In this document: piece by piece, positions 44,225 through 52,990 of the stretch
How positions within the stretch are numbered: position 1 is the first letter of the stretch
Layout: the number at the start of each line of letters is the position of its first letter
Origin: Chthoniobacterales bacterium
GTDB taxonomy: Bacteria; Verrucomicrobiota; Verrucomicrobiia; Chthoniobacterales; DASVRZ01
Assembly (NCBI GenBank): GCA_039930045.1
Contig: JBDSQB010000003.1
Span: 124,001 to 188,000 of the forward strand
Length of the DNA: 64,000 nt
Direction of reading: 5' to 3'
Notes under the pieces: generated by a model
Seen by the model: the letters and a program-made list of their open reading frames with translations, nothing else
Database searches by the model: none
What the model was told of the DNA's origin: nothing
Position numbers and translations under genes: made by a program

Positions 44225-45007
44225 ATGACTGATCCTGCTTCTCCTTCCGACCCCGCTCCCGAACCCAAAAAACGCAAGGCCCGCGGCGTGCTGAGTACCC
44301 GGTTGCTGAAACAATTGACCTCCGATGAGGAAATCTTTCGCGCCACCATCGACGAAATGAGTGGCGACGCTTCGTTGACCACCAAACTCGCCCAGCATTG
44401 CATCGACCGCGATAATACCGTGCCGATTACCCCGGCGAGCCTCGCCGTGGTCCTCAAGCAAGTCGCCGACGCCCGTCAGGACGGGGCCAACACCACCTCC
44501 AAACGCGCCGCCCTCAACAGCATCACCGGTGGCGAAAACACAGATGCCAAGACGGCCATCGCCGCCATTCGCAACGTGCAAAGCCGGGCCAAGGGAAAGT
44601 ATGAAGAGGCCAATCCGGCGCGTCTTACCGCCTATTACGTGGGCAAACCGCTCAAGACCCGGCCGCAAATCACCCAGGCCGGCGCGGCGGTCTTCACCCT
44701 GCTGCGCACGAAGGACGATGACGGCCAACCGGTCGAGCCGCAGGACACTTTGCCGGGCTTCGACCAGTCAAAAATCGACCAGTTGGAGGCCGACTTGGGG
44801 AGTTATGGTGGAGTGCAGACGCGTCAAAGCGGAGCGCGCAAAGCCGCTAGCGATGGACGGCTGACGTTCGAGGAAAGTTGCGCCCAGGTGGGCCGTCGCC
44901 GCCGCAAACTGCAACTAGCCATCGATGCCGAGCGCCCTCACACCGACCCGAACAACGCCCCCCTCCGCACCCGCCTCGGTCTGCCCACTGACGGGACCGT
45001 TGCGTAA
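44225..45007 (+). CDS. hypothetical protein, basic tail
   Basis: Protein of 260 residues from the ATG at 44225 (an ATG at 44207 is possible). The first 25 residues are Pro/Ser/Lys rich; the middle is helical (TTKLAQHCIDRDN, ITPASLAVVLKQVADA), and the C-terminal part has CAQVGRRRRKLQLAIDAERPH and ends LRTRLGLPTDGTVA. I recall similar tails from uncharacterised Verrucomicrobiota proteins, but no domain is recognised. No signal peptide. Its neighbours are repeats and an AT-rich orphan, so it may belong to an accessory island. Confidence 0.6.
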   Translation: MTDPASPSDPAPEPKKRKARGVLSTRLLKQLTSDEEIFRATIDEMSGDASLTTKLAQHCIDRDNTVPITPASLAVVLKQVADARQDGANTTSKRAALNSITGGENTDAKTAIAAIRNVQSRAKGKYEEANPARLTAYYVGKPLKTRPQITQAGAAVFTLLRTKDDDGQPVEPQDTLPGFDQSKIDQLEADLGSYGGVQTRQSGARKAASDGRLTFEESCAQVGRRRRKLQLAIDAERPHTDPNNAPLRTRLGLPTDGTVA

Positions 45008-45111
45008 GGAGAGAATGGAAGTCGCATCCGTCGGAAGGTGGTAAGCTCTTCGTTGCAGATGAAATTTTCCGTCTATAACCTGTTAGGCCACTCGACATCC
45101 TCAAAATTTTA

Positions 45112-45630
45112 ATGAAACCTAAAAAAGGTGAGCTTGAAGCAGCCGTAGAATTTAGCTTACACGTTTGCCAACGTGGAGAAGCTGACTGGCCTTCAATATG
45201 CCAAGAGCTATGTGTGTTTGACCAACAGTTTGCTTCGTTCGTAAGTAGCAAAAAAGCAGCATACGAATTTACTCTTTCAATAGTCTCAGTCCAATTACAT
45301 GCCGTTACGAATCTGTTTGAGTCGGCACAAAGCGGAAGGATTCGCTCACATGTTTTGGAGTGTTTTACCAATGAGGAAGTTGGGAATTATCCTGTAGAAG
45401 CAATCGCTGCTTACGATGCAGCTTGGGATGAAGCCTTTGCTCAGAGAGAAGCACCTTTTGGAGCAGTTGCTGCCGTTCTTTCTCATAAATTGGGATTGAA
45501 ACCTAACCTTATTTTCGCACGTGTAACTTTATTTAATCCGATTATTCTATCAACACTTGGCATGGTCATTTTTAGATTTGAGGCTGGTTGGTGGAAGAAA
45601 CACATTGAAGCGTATGACACCGTGGCCTAA
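45112..45630 (+). CDS. AT-rich orphan hypothetical protein
   Basis: Protein of 172 residues that I do not recognise. It has no signal peptide; the C-terminus includes a hydrophobic stretch (NPIILSTLGMVIFRF). Its base composition and codon use are visibly more AT-rich than flanking genes (for example frequent TTT, AAA, GAA, CTT), which points to recent acquisition. It is bracketed by a palindromic element on one side and an inverted hairpin element starting 30 bp after its stop on the other. Confidence 0.6.
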   Translation: MKPKKGELEAAVEFSLHVCQRGEADWPSICQELCVFDQQFASFVSSKKAAYEFTLSIVSVQLHAVTNLFESAQSGRIRSHVLECFTNEEVGNYPVEAIAAYDAAWDEAFAQREAPFGAVAAVLSHKLGLKPNLIFARVTLFNPIILSTLGMVIFRFEAGWWKKHIEAYDTVA

Positions 45631-45659
45631 CCCCTATGAAAAGTGTCAAGTTAAGGTTT

Positions 45660-45821
45660 CCTCGTTCCCAAGTTGCACTTGGGAACTCACTTGTCGGTGC
45701 AGTTGCACTGCCTTTGAGGGGATAAAGCGGTAGCCGGTGTTGTCGCGGACTGTGTTTGTCTTTCCCGTAGGAGCCAAGCTACCGGGACACTGGCATTACC
45801 AAGTGCAACTTGGTAACGAGG
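45660..45821. repeat. inverted-repeat element with hairpin ends
   Basis: About 162 bp. The left end carries CCTCG then a perfect hairpin GTTCCCAAGT, loop TGC, ACTTGGGAAC (45664-45686). The right end carries TTACCAAGT, loop GCA, ACTTGGTAA (45796-45816) followed by CGAGG. The ends are inverted copies of one motif (CCTCGTTnCCAAGTTGCA), so this resembles a REP doublet or a small MITE. No transposase in this window. Confidence 0.7.
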
Positions 45822-45979
45822 AGAAGAGCATTGCCGATGCAGCGAACCGGCTCCGCGCATGACGGCATCTGCGGCACACGTTGCGAAAAGACTTCCTCTC
45901 ATTTCCTCGCTGTCTAATCTACAGGAGTTCATTTGAGTTCCATCGCACTGGTCTCACCAACTTCAGCCATCCCCTTCTT

Positions 45980-46603
45980 ATGCCTCTCCAATCTGACGAC
46001 ACTTTGCTCTTTATCGGTGACAGCATCACAGATTGTGGCCGTGACAGGCAATCGGACGGCCCGGACAGTCTGGGCGGCGGCTATGTGAATGAGATTGCCA
46101 GGCAACTGGCCATGCGCCAGCCGCCCCACGAAGGGTGGATTCGCAATCGGGGGAATTCCGGCAACAGAATTTACGACATCGAACAGCGGCTCGACGCGGA
46201 TTGCCTCTCGCTCCAGCCGTCGGTGGTATTTATTTTGGCTGGCATCAACGATGTGTGGCGGAAGTTCGACAGCGGGGTGGTTTCCGAGATCGCGGAGTTT
46301 CAGGCGAGCTTTCAGCGCATTCTGGAGCGGGTCCGTTCTGAAATCGGCGCGCGAATCGTGATTCTGGAGCCGTTTCTATTGCCCGTCCCCGAGGACCGGC
46401 GCGCGTGGAGAGTGGACTTGGACCCGAAGATTCATGGCATCCGCGAACTGGCTGCGAAATATGCCAGCGTCTATGTGCCTCTCGATGGATTGTTTGCCGC
46501 CGAATGTTGCCACAGCCCTGCCGCTCATTGGCTGCCCGATGGCGTTCACCCCTCGGAAGCGGGTCATCAATTGATCGCGCAGGCAGTGCTTTCGAGGCTT
46601 TGA
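45980..46603 (+). CDS. SGNH/GDSL-family hydrolase
   Basis: Esterase-like protein of 207 residues from the ATG at 45980. The four SGNH blocks are visible: FIGDSITD with the nucleophile serine, a glycine block LGGGYVNEIA, LAGINDVWR with the asparagine, and PDGVHPSEAGH with the catalytic Asp and His. No signal peptide, so probably cytoplasmic. Such enzymes deacetylate sugars or hydrolyse esters; the substrate is unknown. Convergent with the ferritin-like gene. Confidence 0.85.
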   Translation: MPLQSDDTLLFIGDSITDCGRDRQSDGPDSLGGGYVNEIARQLAMRQPPHEGWIRNRGNSGNRIYDIEQRLDADCLSLQPSVVFILAGINDVWRKFDSGVVSEIAEFQASFQRILERVRSEIGARIVILEPFLLPVPEDRRAWRVDLDPKIHGIRELAAKYASVYVPLDGLFAAECCHSPAAHWLPDGVHPSEAGHQLIAQAVLSRL

Positions 46604-46616
46604 GCCGCGGCTTCGG

Positions 46617-46644
46617 GTCGGAGAACTCTCGAGTTTGATCCGAC
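46617..46644. terminator. hairpin between convergent genes
   Basis: Nested stem GTCGGA (46617-46622) with TCCGAC (46639-46644), enclosing AACTC/GAGTT. It lies just after the SGNH gene and touches the stop of the ferritin-like gene. No T-run, so a terminator role is probable only by position. Confidence 0.4.
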
Positions 46645-46959
46645 TCAGTCGGCCTTTTCCTCGGCTTCCTCGCCGAGTGCGACGATGTCGCCGTCCTTAA
46701 AGAGGATGCCCTGCAAGACTTCGCGCCAGAGAGGTTTCTTGCGCAGGAGAAATTCCAGATCCATCCCGAAGTGTTTGAACTCCTCCTTCTGCGCGTTGGC
46801 CATGATGGCCTTGGCGGTCTTGTCTTTCTCCAGCGACATCCGCTGTTCATACCAGCCGATGGCCTCCGCCTCTTCGGTGAGCGAGACTAACATGCGGGCA
46901 AAAGTGCGGGTTTCCTCGGACAATTCCGACGGCGGCTCGTGATATTGGTCAAATCCCAT
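46645..46959 (-). CDS. encapsulated ferritin (EncFtn)-like protein
   Basis: Protein of 104 residues that aligns by eye with encapsulated ferritin of Rhodospirillum rubrum. The ferroxidase ligands of EncFtn (E32, E62, H65) correspond to E30, E60 and H63 here, and the metal-entry and tryptophan positions (E31, E34, W38) to E29, E32 and W36; the stretches EEAEAIGWYEQR and EEFKHFGMDLEFLLR carry them. EncFtn forms a decameric ring that oxidises ferrous iron. The C-terminus is short and acidic and lacks a shell-loading peptide, and no encapsulin shell gene lies nearby, so this is probably a free-standing homologue. It is divergent from the cold-shock/DUF1294 gene. Confidence 0.78.
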   Translation of the reverse strand: MGFDQYHEPPSELSEETRTFARMLVSLTEEAEAIGWYEQRMSLEKDKTAKAIMANAQKEEFKHFGMDLEFLLRKKPLWREVLQGILFKDGDIVALGEEAEEKAD

Positions 46960-47072
46960 GGAAGTCTTATGGACTGGACGAACGGGATGTCAATTTTTTG
47001 GCGGCGTTCGCTTGCGGGAACACGGAGTTTTTTCGTCTGGTTTCCAGAGAGGTTTCTGATGAAATATGGCCC

Positions 47073-47720
47073 ATGTCGGAATTGGAGACGGCTCGGTTAA
47101 TCGAATGGGTGCCGGGGAAAAGCTTCGGGTATCTGCTTCTCGAATCGAGGCGGGTGTTTCTGCATAGAAACGACCTGGCGCGGGGTTATCTGCGACCAAA
47201 GCCGGGCGATCTGGTTCGGTTTACGCTGGGCGTGGATGAGCTGGGAAGAGTCTGCGCGAAGAATGCGTTTCCCCTCGGCAATCGCGTCGCGGAGGTGCCG
47301 GAACCACGTTCGAGCCGGGCGCATCGACTGCATCCCGATACGGTGGGATTTCTCCTCATCCTGCTGTTTGCGCCGGTTTGGGCGGTGTATCGACTCGATT
47401 TCCACCGCGACCTCGCGGCCATTCTGGCAGTGGCGCTTTCGGGGATCACTTTTCTAACTTACCTGCTCGACAAGGGACGGGCCAAGTCGGGCGACTGGCG
47501 AATACCAGAGGCGACGCTGCACCTTTTAAGCTCGATGGGCGGCTGGCCCGGAGCGTTTCTCGGACAGCAATTTAGCCGACATAAAACGGCCAAGGTGAGT
47601 TTCCAGAGCGTCTTCTGGCTGACGGTGCTCGTTTACGAGTTTGCAGCGATTGATTTCCTGCTCCATTGGAAAATTTCCCGCGCAACCGCTGCGCTGGTCT
47701 GGAGCTACCTCGGTAAATGA
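47073..47720 (+). CDS. cold-shock-like domain plus DUF1294 membrane protein
   Basis: Protein of 215 residues from the ATG at 47073. The first 60 residues look like a cold-shock/OB fold (ARLIEWVPGKSFGYLLLESR and RVFLHRNDL, with phenylalanine and histidine at nucleic-acid-binding positions). The rest is a DUF1294 module with about four membrane helices and its hallmark LDKGRAKSGDWRIPEATLHL and GGWPGAFLGQQFSRHKT. This fusion is known in proteobacteria; function is unknown. Its stop codon is followed at once by a GAGTCGAG motif and the convergent HMA-like gene. Confidence 0.8.
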   Translation: MSELETARLIEWVPGKSFGYLLLESRRVFLHRNDLARGYLRPKPGDLVRFTLGVDELGRVCAKNAFPLGNRVAEVPEPRSSRAHRLHPDTVGFLLILLFAPVWAVYRLDFHRDLAAILAVALSGITFLTYLLDKGRAKSGDWRIPEATLHLLSSMGGWPGAFLGQQFSRHKTAKVSFQSVFWLTVLVYEFAAIDFLLHWKISRATAALVWSYLGK

Positions 47721-47726
47721 GTCGAG

Positions 47727-47987
47727 TTAGACCGAGGTCGAACCCATTTCGCCGGTCTCGGAGTCCTGGAAGAGGCTGGCTTTGTAGCCGCCCTTTTGCA
47801 GGGCGTCGATGATAGCGTCGTGATGGATGGTGGCGGGGCGGAAGGAAACCCAGATGCCGCGTTCGATGATGCGGACGCCTTCGACGCCGCGCAGTTTCTG
47901 AAGGATTTTGCCCGCCTTGGCCTCGTCCTCGGCGGTGTTGAGATTCGGAACGGCGAGATCGAGTTCCTCGAATGCGTGTGTGCTCAT
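47727..47987 (-). CDS. HMA-like small protein lacking the metal-binding cysteines
   Basis: Protein of 86 residues that follows the heavy-metal-associated fold: VPNLNTAEDEAKAGKILQKL, GVEGVRIIERGIWVSF, and IIDALQKGGYKA. The usual CxxC of the first loop is replaced by NTAE, so copper binding by that site is not expected. It lies 72 bp downstream of the class II aldolase gene. Role unknown; a partner-binding version of the fold is a fair guess. Confidence 0.6.
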   Translation of the reverse strand: MSTHAFEELDLAVPNLNTAEDEAKAGKILQKLRGVEGVRIIERGIWVSFRPATIHHDAIIDALQKGGYKASLFQDSETGEMGSTSV

Positions 47988-48059
47988 GTGTCTAGGAAAC
48001 GTCCGGTCCGGTGGGGGCGGTCTTGGCTTTCATTCGAGTTCCAATCGACTGTAACTCGC

Positions 48060-49028
48060 CTATTTTCCGAGCGCGGCGCGAATCTCGGGGATGCGGCCAG
48101 CGGAGCCGAGCTTCTCGCCACGGCTGACGATAAATTTGCGATATTCCTCGATGAAGATTTTGCCGGGAGGGCGGAAGTCAAATTCTTCGGGTTTGTCGCG
48201 GAAGAATTCGCGGTGCACGCGGGTCCAGACGAGGCGTCCGTCGGTGTCGATGTTGACCTTGGTGACGCCGAGCTTGGCGGCGGGGAGGTATTCATTTTCG
48301 TCCACGCCGACGGCGGAAGGATCGAGTTTGCCCCCGGCGGCGTTGATGCGGATGACTTCGTCGTGAGGAACGCAGGAACTGCCGTGCATGACGATGGGAG
48401 TCGGAGGCAGGCCGGCGGCGGCGACTTTGTCGCGAATGGCTTCGATGACGTTGAAGTGGAGCGATTGGTGGCCCTTGAATTTATAAGCGCCGTGGCTGGT
48501 GCCGATGGCGGCGGCGAGCGAGTCGCAGCCGGAGCGCTGGATGAACTCGACGACTTCATCGGGGTTCGTGAGGCAGGCGTGGCCCTCATCGACGACGATG
48601 TCTTCCTCGACGCCGCCGAGTTTGCCGAGTTCGGCTTCGACGCTGAGGCCCTTGGCATGGGCGCGGTCAACGACGCGCTTAGTGATGGCGATGTTTTCCT
48701 CAAAGTCCTCATGCGAGGCGTCGATCATGACGGACGAATAGAAGCCGGAATCGATGCAGTCGTAACAAGTCGCCTCGTCGCCGTGATCGAGATGCACCGC
48801 ATAGATCGCCTCGGGAAAAATCTCTTCTGCTGCGCGAATGATGCCCTCGATCATGCGTTTGTCGGTGTAATTGCGAGCGCCTTTGGAAAGCTGGATGATG
48901 AAGGGCGATTGAGATTCCACGCAGCCTTTGAAGAGGCCCATGGTTTGCTCGGCGTTGTTAATGTTGTAGGCACCGATGGCATATTTGCCGTAAGCGAGTT
49001 TGAAGAGTTCTGCGGTCGTAACGATCAT
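48060..49028 (-). CDS. fba: class II fructose-bisphosphate aldolase
   Basis: Zinc-dependent aldolase of 322 residues from the ATG at 49028, for glycolysis and gluconeogenesis. Seen are [15 protein letters not shown], the zinc histidines and catalytic aspartate in [40 protein letters not shown] and [13 protein letters not shown]. The longer frame to 49070 only adds unconserved residues. Divergent from trxB with 101 bp between. Confidence 0.95.
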   Translation of the reverse strand: MIVTTAELFKLAYGKYAIGAYNINNAEQTMGLFKGCVESQSPFIIQLSKGARNYTDKRMIEGIIRAAEEIFPEAIYAVHLDHGDEATCYDCIDSGFYSSVMIDASHEDFEENIAITKRVVDRAHAKGLSVEAELGKLGGVEEDIVVDEGHACLTNPDEVVEFIQRSGCDSLAAAIGTSHGAYKFKGHQSLHFNVIEAIRDKVAAAGLPPTPIVMHGSSCVPHDEVIRINAAGGKLDPSAVGVDENEYLPAAKLGVTKVNIDTDGRLVWTRVHREFFRDKPEEFDFRPPGKIFIEEYRKFIVSRGEKLGSAGRIPEIRAALGK

Positions 49029-49129
49029 GGACGGAGTCTCATTGGCTGCGTGCCGCAGGGCAAGCCGCAATTCGCTTTTTTCTAGGGCGGTGCTTTATTC
49101 CCCGTCCTCACTCCTGCCTTAAAAACTTC

Positions 49130-50059
49130 ATGGAAAATGTCATCATTGTTGGAACCGGTTGCGCCGGTCTCACCGCCGCCATCTACACCGCCCGCGCCAA
49201 TCTTTCGCCACTCGTCCTTGAGGGCAAGGAACCCGGGGGACAGCTCACGACGACGACGCTGGTGGAGAATTTTCCTGGTTTCCCCGAGGGCATCGACGGT
49301 CCGCAACTGATCATGAACATGAAGGCGCAAGCGGGGAAATTCGGCGCGCGATTTGAGTATACGCTGGTGACGGATTTTGAGCCGGGTGATGGCCATGCGA
49401 CGCCGCACAGGGTGAAAATCGACGACGAATGGGTGGAAACGAAAACGCTCATCATCGCCAGCGGAGCGTCCGCGAAATGGCTCGGTCTGCCCGGAGAAAC
49501 CAAGCTGGTCGGCCACGGATTAACTTCGTGCGCGACCTGCGATGGAGCCTTTTATCGCAACGTCCCCGTGGCGGTCATTGGCGGCGGTGATTCGGCGGCG
49601 GAAGAAGCGATTTTCCTCACGCGCTTCGCCTCCAAAGTTTACCTGGTGCATCGCCGCGATGCCTTGCGCGCCTCGAAAATCATGGCCGACCGCGTGCTGG
49701 CGAATGAAAAAGTCCAGCCCGTCTGGAACACCGTTCCGCTGGAGTATCTGACCGACGATCAGGGCGAAATGCGCGCGCTGAAAGTCCGCGACACGGTCAC
49801 GAATGTGGAGAGTGAACTGGAAGTCGCCTGTGTTTTCGTCGCCATTGGGCACAATCCGAACACGAAGCCTTTCCTCGGCAAACTGCCCACGGACGACGCT
49901 GGTTATCTCCTGCAAACAAAGGGAACCGCGACCGCCGTTCCCGGTGTTTTCGCCGCCGGGGACGTGGCGGACACAGTTTACCGGCAGGCGATCACGGCCG
50001 CTGGCCAGGGTTGCGCCGCCGCCATCGAAGTCGAGAAATTCCTCGCTGATCAGGAATAA
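49130..50059 (+). CDS. trxB: thioredoxin-disulfide reductase
   Basis: NADPH-dependent flavoprotein of 309 residues that keeps thioredoxin reduced. FAD motif [19 protein letters not shown], redox-active CATC in [15 protein letters not shown] motif [15 protein letters not shown] and the C-terminal [10 protein letters not shown] block are all present. The following glycosyltransferase gene starts 15 bp later. Confidence 0.96.
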   Translation: MENVIIVGTGCAGLTAAIYTARANLSPLVLEGKEPGGQLTTTTLVENFPGFPEGIDGPQLIMNMKAQAGKFGARFEYTLVTDFEPGDGHATPHRVKIDDEWVETKTLIIASGASAKWLGLPGETKLVGHGLTSCATCDGAFYRNVPVAVIGGGDSAAEEAIFLTRFASKVYLVHRRDALRASKIMADRVLANEKVQPVWNTVPLEYLTDDQGEMRALKVRDTVTNVESELEVACVFVAIGHNPNTKPFLGKLPTDDAGYLLQTKGTATAVPGVFAAGDVADTVYRQAITAAGQGCAAAIEVEKFLADQE

Positions 50060-50074
50060 CGCGGCTCGCCGATT

Positions 50075-51250
50075 TTGAAAATCTGCGACCTCACCCAGTT
50101 TTATTCGCCGGTCAGCGGCGGGGTGAAGCGTTACGTGCAGGAAAAGGTCGATTACCTGCGCCGGGAACGATCCGACTGCGAGCACATCCTCATCATTCCA
50201 GGGGAACGCACCGAGCGCATCGTCGAGCCGCAGCGGCGGATTTACACGATCAAATCGCCGCTCATTTCAAAGACCTCACGCTATCGCATGTTGCTCAATC
50301 TGGGAGCCGTCGAGAGCGTGATCGAACTCGAACGGCCCGACATCATCGAGAGCGGCGACCCGTATCAAGTCGCTTGGAAATCTCTCGCGACCGGCGATGC
50401 GCTGCGCATTCCAGTCGTGGCGTTCTATCATTCCCATTTTCCCGAAGCCTATCTGCGCAGTGTGGAAAAATATCTCGGCCACACCGCCGGCGACGCGCTG
50501 ATGGAGGCCGCCGAGCGCTATGTAAGTCATCTCTACAACAAGTTTGCCCACACGCTCGTCCCCTCGGCGGGTCTCAGGCAATTGTTAGTCGATTGGGGCG
50601 TCAGCAACACCGCGCTCGTCGAACTTGGAGTAAACACGAGCGTCTTCCAACCCGGTCCGCGCCAGCCGGATTTTCGGGAGAAACATCAGATTCCCGCTCA
50701 GGCAAAACTGCTGCTCTACGTCGGGCGTCTCGCTCCAGAGAAGAACGTGAAGACGCTCTTCTCCGCCTTCGAACTTCTCACCAGAGAACACCCTAACTCC
50801 TATCATTTGCTCGTTCTCGGCGAGGGCACGACGCGCGACAGTTTGCTGCGGCTCTCCATTTCGACGAATGCCGTTACCTGGCTGCCGTATTGCGGCGACT
50901 CCATGGATCTCGCCAAAATTTACCGCGAGGCCGATCTGTTCGTTCATCCCGGCGTGCAGGAAACTTTCGGGCTCGTCACGCTGGAAAGCCAGTCGTGCGG
51001 AACTCCCGTCGTCGGCATTCGCGGCAGCTACATGGACCGGATTATTTTCTCGAACCAGCGCCATTGGGCGGCGGAAAATTCACCGGAAAGTCTAGCAGCG
51101 GCGATCCGGCAAACCTGCCGCGAAGACCTGCGGGAAATCGGCGCGCTCGCCTCGCAGCAGGTGCGGGCCAGATACGATTGGAACTCCGTTTTCCGCAAGC
51201 TGCTCGGCATTTACCAATCGTGCATTGCGCAGCCTGACCGCGTCCGGTAA
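50075..51250 (+). CDS. GT4-family glycosyltransferase
   Basis: Cytoplasmic retaining glycosyltransferase of 391 residues. The N-lobe glycine-rich stretch reads YSPVSGGVKRYVQEK, the C-lobe nucleotide-sugar block YVGRLAPEKNVKTL, and the EX7E region VQETFGLVTLESQSCGTPVVG. It starts at TTG 50075, and the weak start may limit expression. Acceptor could be a lipid or surface glycan. Middle gene of a trxB-GT-GNAT run with 14-15 bp gaps. Confidence 0.88.
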   Translation: MKICDLTQFYSPVSGGVKRYVQEKVDYLRRERSDCEHILIIPGERTERIVEPQRRIYTIKSPLISKTSRYRMLLNLGAVESVIELERPDIIESGDPYQVAWKSLATGDALRIPVVAFYHSHFPEAYLRSVEKYLGHTAGDALMEAAERYVSHLYNKFAHTLVPSAGLRQLLVDWGVSNTALVELGVNTSVFQPGPRQPDFREKHQIPAQAKLLLYVGRLAPEKNVKTLFSAFELLTREHPNSYHLLVLGEGTTRDSLLRLSISTNAVTWLPYCGDSMDLAKIYREADLFVHPGVQETFGLVTLESQSCGTPVVGIRGSYMDRIIFSNQRHWAAENSPESLAAAIRQTCREDLREIGALASQQVRARYDWNSVFRKLLGIYQSCIAQPDRVR

Positions 51251-51264
51251 ATTGCCTCTCTCCC

Positions 51265-51948
51265 ATGTTAGATGACCGCCAGTTTTTGATTCGCCCCTAT
51301 CAACCTTCCGACCGCGCCGAAGTGCGCCGGCTTTGTTGTGAAACGGGATTTCTAGGCAACCCGATTGATCCGATTTTTGAGGATCGCGAGTTGTTCGCCG
51401 ATTACCTCACGCAATATTATCTCGACCACGAGCCGGAGTCGTCGTTCGTCATTCTGGTTGATGGCGAGTTAAAGGGTTATCTGCTCGGTTCGCGCCAACC
51501 GAAACGCCAGCAGTTTCACAGTTTTTTTCAGAACATCAGCCTCGTCACGCGCGGGCTCCTGCGTTATCCGCGTTACAGCGCAACCTCCAAGAAATTCGTC
51601 CACTGGATTCTTTGCAATGGCTGGCGCGAAGTGCCCGCGGCACCGCGCAACATTCCGCACTTCCATATCAATCTGCTAGCCGAGGCGCACAGCGTTCCCA
51701 CGACTCGCGCGCTTATGGATGCCTATCTAACCTATCTCACCAAGTGCGGTGAGAAACAGGTTTATGGTCAGATGACGACCTTCCACAACCGGCGGGGCAC
51801 GAAGATGTTTGAGCGCTACGGTTTTAGGGTCATCAATCGCGCGGAAATCACGAAGTATCGTGACCTGCATCCAGAGCCGGTCTATCTCAGCACGGTGCTC
51901 AAAGATTTGACTGAAAACAGTCAGCTCTACGGCAGCCGGGTTGGCTAG
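51265..51948 (+). CDS. GNAT-family N-acetyltransferase
   Basis: Acyltransferase of 227 residues. The N-terminal FLIRPYQPSDRAEVRRLCCE and the central SSFVILVDGELKGYLLGSR resemble the GNAT fold; the C-terminal KQVYGQMTTFHNRRGTKMFERYGF covers the acyl-CoA-binding region in two blocks. Target unknown; the adjacent glycosyltransferase suggests a sugar amine, but that is speculation. Its stop is directly next to the stop of the convergent pilP-like gene. Confidence 0.75.
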   Translation: MLDDRQFLIRPYQPSDRAEVRRLCCETGFLGNPIDPIFEDRELFADYLTQYYLDHEPESSFVILVDGELKGYLLGSRQPKRQQFHSFFQNISLVTRGLLRYPRYSATSKKFVHWILCNGWREVPAAPRNIPHFHINLLAEAHSVPTTRALMDAYLTYLTKCGEKQVYGQMTTFHNRRGTKMFERYGFRVINRAEITKYRDLHPEPVYLSTVLKDLTENSQLYGSRVG

Positions 51949-52434
51949 CTATTTGCGGCTGATCGGGATTTTTCCGACCAGGGCTTTGTATTGCACGGTG
52001 ACGACGCCGTCCTCGATGTTAGTGATGAGGAGTTTCACTGTTCCGGTCGTTGTCGCCAGAGGCAGAAACTGGCCGCGCGTGTAGTCCTTGCCGTTGATCA
52101 CCGCGATGCTCGGTGTGTCCAAAATAATGGAAGTCACCTTGTACTGCTCGATGGGAATGCGGAGGAGTTGCTCCTCGTTCACCGCCGTTTTGGCACGCGG
52201 TGTGAATCCAATCGGCCAGAATGGGTTGCGGCCTTTTTCCGGCGGCACAAACGTGGACTTGGTGTGGGCGCGGTATTGGTTGACCACCGGAGTAGCCGCA
52301 GGTGTGGCAGCAGCGGGAAAGACGTGGGCGGGCTCAGAAACCACAGGCGCGCTGGGCTTCGGCGGAGGCACTTCTTGGGCGCCCGCCACAGTCACCAAAG
52401 CCAGCAGACAGATAGCAGGGAAAGTCGTTTTCAT
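51949..52434 (-). CDS. PilP-like pilus assembly protein
   Basis: Exported protein of 161 residues with a signal peptide (FPAICLLALVTVAGAQ), a proline/alanine-rich segment (20-60), and a small C-terminal beta domain (ITNIEDGVVTVQY). Position after PilM-, PilN- and PilO-like genes and layout fit PilP, the periplasmic link between the inner-membrane platform and the PilQ secretin. It lacks the lipobox cysteine of classic PilP lipoproteins. It overlaps the PilO-like gene by 4 bp. No pilQ follows; the next gene is convergent. Confidence 0.62.
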   Translation of the reverse strand: MKTTFPAICLLALVTVAGAQEVPPPKPSAPVVSEPAHVFPAAATPAATPVVNQYRAHTKSTFVPPEKGRNPFWPIGFTPRAKTAVNEEQLLRIPIEQYKVTSIILDTPSIAVINGKDYTRGQFLPLATTTGTVKLLITNIEDGVVTVQYKALVGKIPISRK

Positions 52435-52988
52435 TTCAGCAAAGTTCTAAATTCACAGACGATCCGCTGGTCCTCGGGTGCGCCGGGATTTGCGTCCACT
52501 TTGATGGAGCGAACGGAGAGCAGCGGCATTTCATTTTCAAACTCCGAGAGCGCGGTCATCACGGTGACAAACGACGAGGGCGGAAAACTAACATCCCACA
52601 GGAAGTATTTGAAACGCTCCAGTCCCTCGCCGGGCACTGCCTCGGTGGTGCGGAGTTGCAGTGTTACCTTCGGCACGCCGCGCTTGGCAAAAAACTGATT
52701 CACCAGCGGCGGAAACCACGCGATGGCGGCCTCCTTCGGGATCATGCCCTCGATGGTCTGCATAGTGGCGACGGAAGTGGCGGCGCGCTCGACGGCATTT
52801 TTACCCAGCTTGATCTGCTTTCTGGAGTCCTCCAGTTTCGTCTGCAAGTCGGCAATCGCAGCCGTGTTGGTCTTCTCTTGGGAGTTGAGCGGCCCAAGCA
52901 GAAATTGGAAATAACCGTAGAGCAGAATGGCAAACATAATGCCACTCAGGACCATTTTTTGGATCTGATCTTTGTTGAACTTGGCCAT
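52431..52988 (-). CDS. PilO-like pilus assembly protein
   Basis: Inner-membrane protein of 185 residues with one N-terminal helix (MVLSGIMFAILLYGYFQFLL), a coiled segment (QEKTNTAAIADLQTKLEDSR), and a C-terminal ferredoxin-like domain with the VRSIKVDA strand. This is the plan of PilO, which dimerises with PilN in the periplasm. Two bp follow the PilN-like stop. Confidence 0.68.
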   Translation of the reverse strand: MAKFNKDQIQKMVLSGIMFAILLYGYFQFLLGPLNSQEKTNTAAIADLQTKLEDSRKQIKLGKNAVERAATSVATMQTIEGMIPKEAAIAWFPPLVNQFFAKRGVPKVTLQLRTTEAVPGEGLERFKYFLWDVSFPPSSFVTVMTALSEFENEMPLLSVRSIKVDANPGAPEDQRIVCEFRTLLK

Positions 52989-52990
52989 GA

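Noticed and set aside
45687-45932. 81-codon minus-strand frame
   Set aside because: Lies inside and beside the inverted-repeat element; such frames are often annotated in repeat DNA but show no coding signal.
47796-49085. 429-codon plus-strand open frame
   Set aside because: Antisense to the HMA-like and aldolase genes; no start signal or family match.
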